Shown piece by piece: positions 59,710 to 64,000 of a DNA stretch of 64,000 nt. The DNA lies in NCBI GenBank assembly GCA_002842435.1, contig PHCX01000008.1:124001-188000 (forward strand), read 5' to 3'. The translations under genes and the position numbers were made by a program. Under the pieces are notes generated by a model that was given only the letters and a program-made list of their open reading frames with translations, was not told where the DNA came from and did no database searches. The DNA comes from Betaproteobacteria bacterium HGW-Betaproteobacteria-1. GTDB taxonomy: Bacteria; Pseudomonadota; Gammaproteobacteria; Burkholderiales; Methylophilaceae. Position 1 is the stretch's first letter, and each line of letters starts with the position of its first letter.

Positions 59710-61416
59710 TTAATGCCTGATCAAGCTGGTCAAATCGATCACGCGCGTCACTTCGGAGAAACTGGTGTAGCCCTCAAGGATGCGGCGTACCCCGTCTTCC
59801 GCCAATGTCACGAATCCCTTCTCCATCGCCACCGCACGGATTTCATCCAGCGGTGAACGACGCGCCACCAGCGCATCGATATCATTGTCGATGCGCAGCA
59901 ATTCGATGATCGCCATGCGGCCACGATAGCCGGTGTAGTTGCAGCGCTTGCAGCCGACCTGACGGTAGATCTGCACTTCGGTCTTCGCTTGCAGGCCGAG
60001 CAGACGGCGCTCGTCGGCATCCGGGCTGTAGGCCTCCTTGCAATGCGGGCACAGCACGCGCACCAGACGCTGGGCGACGACACCGATGATGTTGCCGGCC
60101 ATGATGTCCGGCGAAACGCCGATATCGAGCAGGCGCGGGAAGGTACCAAGGGCCGAATTGGTGTGCAGGGTGCTGAACACCTGGTGGCCGGTCATTGCAG
60201 CGCGGAATGCCATGGTGGCGGTATCTTCATCGCGGATTTCACCGACCAGGATGATGTCCGGGTCCTGCCGCATGATGGAACGGATGCCGTTGGCGAAATC
60301 GACCTTGTTCACTTCAGCCACCGAGGTCTGGCGCATCATGGTGACCGGATATTCCACCGGGTCTTCCAGCGTCATGATGTTGACGCTTTCGGTATTGAGG
60401 TGCGACAGCAGTGAATAGAGCGTGGTCGTTTTGCCGCTACCGGTCGGGCCAGTGACGATGACGATGCCTTCAGGCCGCGTCATCATCAGCTTCAGTTCTT
60501 CCAGAGTCTCGTCGCGCAAGCCCATTCTATCCATCGGTATGATGGATTTTTCGCGGTCCAGCACACGCAGGACGATGTTCTCGCCATGAATGGTCGGATG
60601 ACTGGCGACACGAAAATCGATGGGGCGGCCACCGAGATTGATGTTCAGGCGACCATCCTGCGGTGAACGTGTCTCGGCGATATCCATACCGCTGATGACC
60701 TTGAGGCGCACGGCGATGCCGGGCCAGTAGGTCTTGTGCAGACTGCGTATCTGCTGCAAGACGCCATCGATACGATAGCGAATGCGCAAGAAGGCGTATT
60801 CCGGCTCGAAGTGGATGTCCGATGCGCCGCGCTTGACCGCGTCCATCAACAAGGCACCGACCAGACGCACCACCGGTTGCGTATATTGGTCGCCCTCGGC
60901 GATCAAACTCTGGTAATCGATCTCGCCGGTTTCAATCTCGCGCAGGATGCCGTCAACCGACAGTTCATATCCGTAGAACTGGTCGATATATTCTTCCAGC
61001 TGCGCTTCTGCCGCCAGCGCAGGCTTGAGCTGGATCTGGCCGCCCAGCATGGCACGCAACTGATCCAGCGCCACCACATTGAACATGTCGGCCATCGCTA
61101 CCGTCAGCAGCTTGATATTGTCCTCATAGGCGATCGGCAGCAGGTGATAACGCCGAGCAAACTCTTCCGGCACCATCTTCAGCGCATCCGAATCGGCAAT
61201 CACGGTGGAAAGATCGATACTTTCCTGGCCGATGGTGTGCGCGACCAAGTCGCGCACCATGGCTTCCGTCACGAACCCAAGACGCACCAGCTGGCGGCCG
61301 AGCGGAATATTGTTCTGCTCCTGCTCCATCAGCGCAATACGCAGCTGGTCCTGACTGATCAGCCCCTGCTGCACCATAAGTTCGCCTAAGCGTAGCTTGC
61401 GTCGCTGCTCGGCCAT
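59710..61416 (-). CDS. mshE: MshE-type pilus extension ATPase with c-di-GMP-binding N-terminal domain
   Basis: A 568-residue secretion ATPase of the GspE/PilB type. The N-terminal MshEN domain has the two tandem motifs known to bind c-di-GMP: RLGELMVQQGLISQDQLRIA and PLGRQLVRLGFVTEAMV. The ATPase core has Walker A GPTGSGKTTTLYS, the Asp box, Walker B (ILVGEIRDEDT) and a zinc-binding tetracysteine (CPHC...CKRC). So pilus assembly should respond to c-di-GMP. Lies between mshN and mshG. Confidence 0.93.
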   Translation of the reverse strand: MAEQRRKLRLGELMVQQGLISQDQLRIALMEQEQNNIPLGRQLVRLGFVTEAMVRDLVAHTIGQESIDLSTVIADSDALKMVPEEFARRYHLLPIAYEDNIKLLTVAMADMFNVVALDQLRAMLGGQIQLKPALAAEAQLEEYIDQFYGYELSVDGILREIETGEIDYQSLIAEGDQYTQPVVRLVGALLMDAVKRGASDIHFEPEYAFLRIRYRIDGVLQQIRSLHKTYWPGIAVRLKVISGMDIAETRSPQDGRLNINLGGRPIDFRVASHPTIHGENIVLRVLDREKSIIPMDRMGLRDETLEELKLMMTRPEGIVIVTGPTGSGKTTTLYSLLSHLNTESVNIMTLEDPVEYPVTMMRQTSVAEVNKVDFANGIRSIMRQDPDIILVGEIRDEDTATMAFRAAMTGHQVFSTLHTNSALGTFPRLLDIGVSPDIMAGNIIGVVAQRLVRVLCPHCKEAYSPDADERRLLGLQAKTEVQIYRQVGCKRCNYTGYRGRMAIIELLRIDNDIDALVARRSPLDEIRAVAMEKGFVTLAEDGVRRILEGYTSFSEVTRVIDLTSLIRH

Positions 61417-61487
61417 GTTTATCCAACCATCCTCTGAGTGTCTTTTTATTAATCTTTCGCGGTCGATGACGACATTAACCGCATTTT

Positions 61488-62666
61488 TTACTGAAGTTGC
61501 ACGATACGCGACTCCAGTGTGGCGCGGTCTATGGCTGCCACGCTCCGGTTCCCCAACAAGTTCAATGTCTGCCGGTAATACTGCAGGGCAAGCGCCGTCT
61601 TACCCAGCTGATCCAGACTGATTGCCAGATTGAACGCATGTTCGGGATTGGCGGCATCCAGTCGATGGGCCTCGAAGAACGCCTGCTGCGCCTGCGACCA
61701 TTGACTGTGTTCCGCATACAGGCTGCCGAGCGCCGCATGCAGATGAGCCGCTTCCGGCTGCAGGGCGATCAGATTCCTGATGCGCGACTCGCTGCTGACC
61801 GGATCCGCCTGGCCGAGCAAAGTCGCCATCGCCGACTGCGCAAAACTGTTTCTTGGCTCTATCTCCAGCACCTTGCCATACCAGCCCATCGCATCATTAC
61901 CACGCCCCTGGCGCATGGCGATTGCCGCCATGCCCAGCAAGGCATCCGTATTGCGCACATCGGCCTGCAGCACCCGACGATAGGCAGCCTGCGCAGCAGC
62001 GTCATCACCCGCCTGAAAAGCCTGATAGGCCGCCACCAGATTGGGGTTGATCGCCGGCGGCGGATTGTTGATCGTCACCTTGACCTCACGTTGCGGAGCC
62101 GGCGGCGGGGTACTGGCCACAGGCCGAGAGACCGGTGCCGTTGCTGCTTCAGCCAGCGAAAACCCCTGATCAACCGGCGCAGATTCTGTAGTCGCACTCA
62201 CTTCTTCCGCAACCGTCTCCTGCGCGAATTCACCCGCAGCCATTATTTCAGCCTCTGCAATCTCTTCCGCTGGCGGTGCTTCAGGCAAGTCCGGCGTTGG
62301 CGTGACTTCCACCACGCGCGCCGGCATCACCAGCTCTGGCTGTTTGAACGACTCGAGATAGTAATAAAAGCCAGCTGCCGCCAGCAACAGCAAGGCGACT
62401 CCGCCCAGCAGTAACATCTTGGTCGCGTCGCTCGTACTGCCCGATTTGGCTGCGAAAACGACACCAGCAGCCTTCTGCTTTGCATTGCCGGATTCTGCTC
62501 GAGCCGGCCGCACTGCAGGCTGACTATCGGAAAACCCGGCTTCCGTTTCAAGGTCCGGCTCGATAGGCGTCAGCTCCAGAGATGCAGCCCCCGCCGAGGC
62601 GCCGGTTTTTTCCTCGGAGGACTTTTCCTGTTCTGCCTTGTGCAGTGCCTTAATAAGCAGACTCAT
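61488..62666 (-). CDS. mshN: MshN-like TPR protein
   Basis: A 392-residue inner-membrane-anchored protein. The N-terminal start MSLLIKALHKAEQEKSSEE is typical of MshN-like proteins. A single membrane helix (LLLGGVALLLLAAAGFYYYL) lies near residue 90-110. A Pro/Glu/Ala-rich linker and a C-terminal block of TPR repeats follow (AYQAFQAGDDAAAQAAYRRV, LLGMAAIAMRQGRGNDAMGW, FNLAISLDQLGKTALALQYY). It overlaps the end of mshL by 17 bp. MshM, usually between mshL and mshN, is not present here. Confidence 0.8.
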   Translation of the reverse strand: MSLLIKALHKAEQEKSSEEKTGASAGAASLELTPIEPDLETEAGFSDSQPAVRPARAESGNAKQKAAGVVFAAKSGSTSDATKMLLLGGVALLLLAAAGFYYYLESFKQPELVMPARVVEVTPTPDLPEAPPAEEIAEAEIMAAGEFAQETVAEEVSATTESAPVDQGFSLAEAATAPVSRPVASTPPPAPQREVKVTINNPPPAINPNLVAAYQAFQAGDDAAAQAAYRRVLQADVRNTDALLGMAAIAMRQGRGNDAMGWYGKVLEIEPRNSFAQSAMATLLGQADPVSSESRIRNLIALQPEAAHLHAALGSLYAEHSQWSQAQQAFFEAHRLDAANPEHAFNLAISLDQLGKTALALQYYRQTLNLLGNRSVAAIDRATLESRIVQLQ

Positions 62667-64000
62667 CGAGACTTTGCTGCAATTGTTGCGTTGGAAGATA
62701 TTGCTTGTAGGACTGCAACTCGTCGCTTTCCAGGCTGGCGTTGGTAATCACGGTCGGTCGCAGGAAGATGACGAGTTCGGTTTTTCTGTTCGAATCATTT
62801 CTGCCGGTAAAGGCACGGCCCACACCCGGGATATCAGACAGCCCCGGCACCTTGTCGGTATTGCTCCTGATCACGTCCTGCATGAGCCCGCCAAGCACGG
62901 CAGTATTGCCGCTACTGATCTGTAGCAAGGACTCCATCTCCCGTACCTGAATTTCGGGAATACCCTGATAATCGACTTTAGCCAGATCCAGCTGCGGATT
63001 CGGGTCCGGTACATAGCGGATCAAACTGGAAATAGTTGGGCGGACATTGATATTCACATTGCCGGTGTCATTGATTTGCGGCGTCACGCTCATGACAATA
63101 CCAACCGGCACCGTATTAGGTGTTGTTGTCACTGATTGCAGATTCGTACCAGACACACCCGACGCCGACTGCGATATCTGCGACTGCACGGTGAAATAGA
63201 CCAGATTATCGACCACCTTCAAAACTGCAGTCTGATTATTCAGCACCATCAGTTTTGGACTGGAGAGCACCTTGGTGTCACCAAACTCCTTGAGCAGCCT
63301 GATGGACGCTGCGATATTCCCCAATGAGCTGGTCGGATTGAAATAACCGGCAATCAGACCTGTACCTGTGCCGCGCGTCTGTAAATCGCCGCGAGCGAAA
63401 CCTTCCGGCAGCTGCAGTCTCTGACTTAACGTAAAACCGCTGCTGGCGCCTGCATTGCCCAGACGACTCCAGTCTATCCCCGCCTGGTAGCCATCGTTCA
63501 GCTGCACCTCGACAATGGTAGCCTCGATCAGCACCTGGCGCTTGGCACTGCTCATGACCTTGTCGATAAATTCCCGTACTTTTTCATGCTGCTTGTTGGT
63601 GCCACGAACCGTAATCACCCCCGCTTCGCGATTGGAAATCACTGTCGCCGCAAACAGGGTTTTATATTCCGCTCTGGCTTTTTCCCGATCTTCGGTGCTT
63701 GTCGTGCTGGCAGGCGAAATTGCTGCAGTGAGCGCCGCGGTCACGCCATCCGCATTCGGCACCGGCGCGGCAGACTGTGGACTGCCTTCACGCGTGATAA
63801 TGACTTCCTTGTCCGTCTCGGCAAGCAGTTCCTTGACGTTCTTCTCCAGATTTTCCCAGAAACGGTTCTGTGACTCGCTGGTGACGGAAGTACGCGAACT
63901 GTTGTTGGCGCCGCCGGATGCGCTGGTCGTGACACTGCTGCCACCCGAGCCTGTCGTCGCGCTCTGGCCGGTACTGGAAATCTCGGCTGCCGCACCGATA
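62650..64000 (-). CDS. mshL: MshL secretin (partial, 5' end outside window)
   Basis: Outer-membrane secretin of the MSHA-type pilus. The minus-strand frame is open to the window edge; the visible 450 residues lack the N terminus. A serine/glycine/threonine-rich linker precedes SQNRFWENLEKNVKELL, then a secretin N-domain (VITVRGTNKQHEKVREFIDKV) and the secretin core (VEVQLNDGYQAGIDW, VLSSPKLMVLNNQTAVLKV, VGIVMSVTPQI, NTAVLGGLMQD). A GTG near 63762 could be misread as the start, but the upstream part is clearly coding. Confidence 0.9.
   Translation of the reverse strand, partial: IGAAAEISSTGQSATTGSGGSSVTTSASGGANNSSRTSVTSESQNRFWENLEKNVKELLAETDKEVIITREGSPQSAAPVPNADGVTAALTAAISPASTTSTEDREKARAEYKTLFAATVISNREAGVITVRGTNKQHEKVREFIDKVMSSAKRQVLIEATIVEVQLNDGYQAGIDWSRLGNAGASSGFTLSQRLQLPEGFARGDLQTRGTGTGLIAGYFNPTSSLGNIAASIRLLKEFGDTKVLSSPKLMVLNNQTAVLKVVDNLVYFTVQSQISQSASGVSGTNLQSVTTTPNTVPVGIVMSVTPQINDTGNVNINVRPTISSLIRYVPDPNPQLDLAKVDYQGIPEIQVREMESLLQISSGNTAVLGGLMQDVIRSNTDKVPGLSDIPGVGRAFTGRNDSNRKTELVIFLRPTVITNASLESDELQSYKQYLPTQQLQQSLDESAY

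Noticed and set aside
58783-59856. Long plus-strand open frame opposite mshG
   Set aside because: Same kind of antisense shadow; composition typical of a reverse frame and no family features.
61497-62414. Long plus-strand open frame opposite mshN
   Set aside because: Arg-rich antisense translation of the TPR region; no ribosome-binding site or conserved motif.
1-64000. CRISPR arrays, prophage genes or classical insertion sequences
   Set aside because: No regularly spaced repeats, phage structural genes or transposase genes were seen on either strand.

Overview
The window looks like a chromosomal segment of a betaproteobacterium, most likely from the Nitrosomonadales and relatives. Supporting points are the block metK / lpxL-like / dapF / DUF484 / xerC, a BtuM of the type known from Thiobacillus denitrificans, an MSHA-type pilus cluster, and a PEP-CTERM protein with polyphosphate and NnrS genes. 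No rRNA, prophage, CRISPR array or classical insertion sequence is visible. One tRNA (Phe) is present. Both edges cut genes: metK at the left and the mshL secretin at the right. Layout, 1-17.9 kb: housekeeping and stress functions. After metK and the lpxL-dapF-DUF484-xerC run come iron superoxide dismutase and a dienelactone hydrolase. A manganese exporter gene follows, preceded by a yybP-ykoY (Mn2+) riboswitch; its 3' end appears truncated into the hydrolase gene. Next are a small CxxC protein with a ZnuD-like TonB receptor, NnrS, YggX, a Pho-linked polyphosphate group (ppk, ppx, phoU), rpiA and ilvA. 17.9-25.4 kb: a beta-propeller lipoprotein, a four-gene archaic (Csu-type) chaperone-usher operon, EVE and DUF2237 proteins, 6S RNA and the zapA/zapB pair. 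25.4-39.8 kb: a large cobalamin region. A cobalamin riboswitch heads btuB-btuM-cobO-cbiA-bluB-(BtuF-like)-cobU. A divergent hxlR/qorB pair interrupts the region, followed by cobQ, cbiB, cobD, cobC, cobS and cobT. Together these cover outer and inner membrane uptake, a,c-diamide synthesis, adenosylation, amidation, aminopropanol attachment, DMB synthesis and nucleotide loop assembly. No corrin-ring genes are in the window. 39.8-53.3 kb: tRNA-Phe, a PEP-CTERM protein, a rhodanese-TusA-DsrE2 sulfur-relay trio, valS, a GIDE/EF-hand membrane protein with LemA, an unusual photolyase-like flavoprotein whose domains look permuted, an NfeD/SPFH pair, and DUF2157 with its membrane partner. A compact 481-bp element follows: perfect 42-bp terminal inverted repeats, each carrying an 11-bp-stem hairpin, around a single DUF559 endonuclease-like gene. 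It lies beside a fragment of a second SPFH gene, and I consider it the most interesting item in the window. 52.5-64 kb: a MoeB/ThiF enzyme, then an MSHA-like type IV pilus operon read leftward (mshL, mshN, mshE, mshG, mshI, mshJ, mshK, a PilX-like protein, a prepilin). Its ATPase carries the N-terminal domain known to bind c-di-GMP. All functional calls come from reading translated sequence and recalling families; no database search was run.
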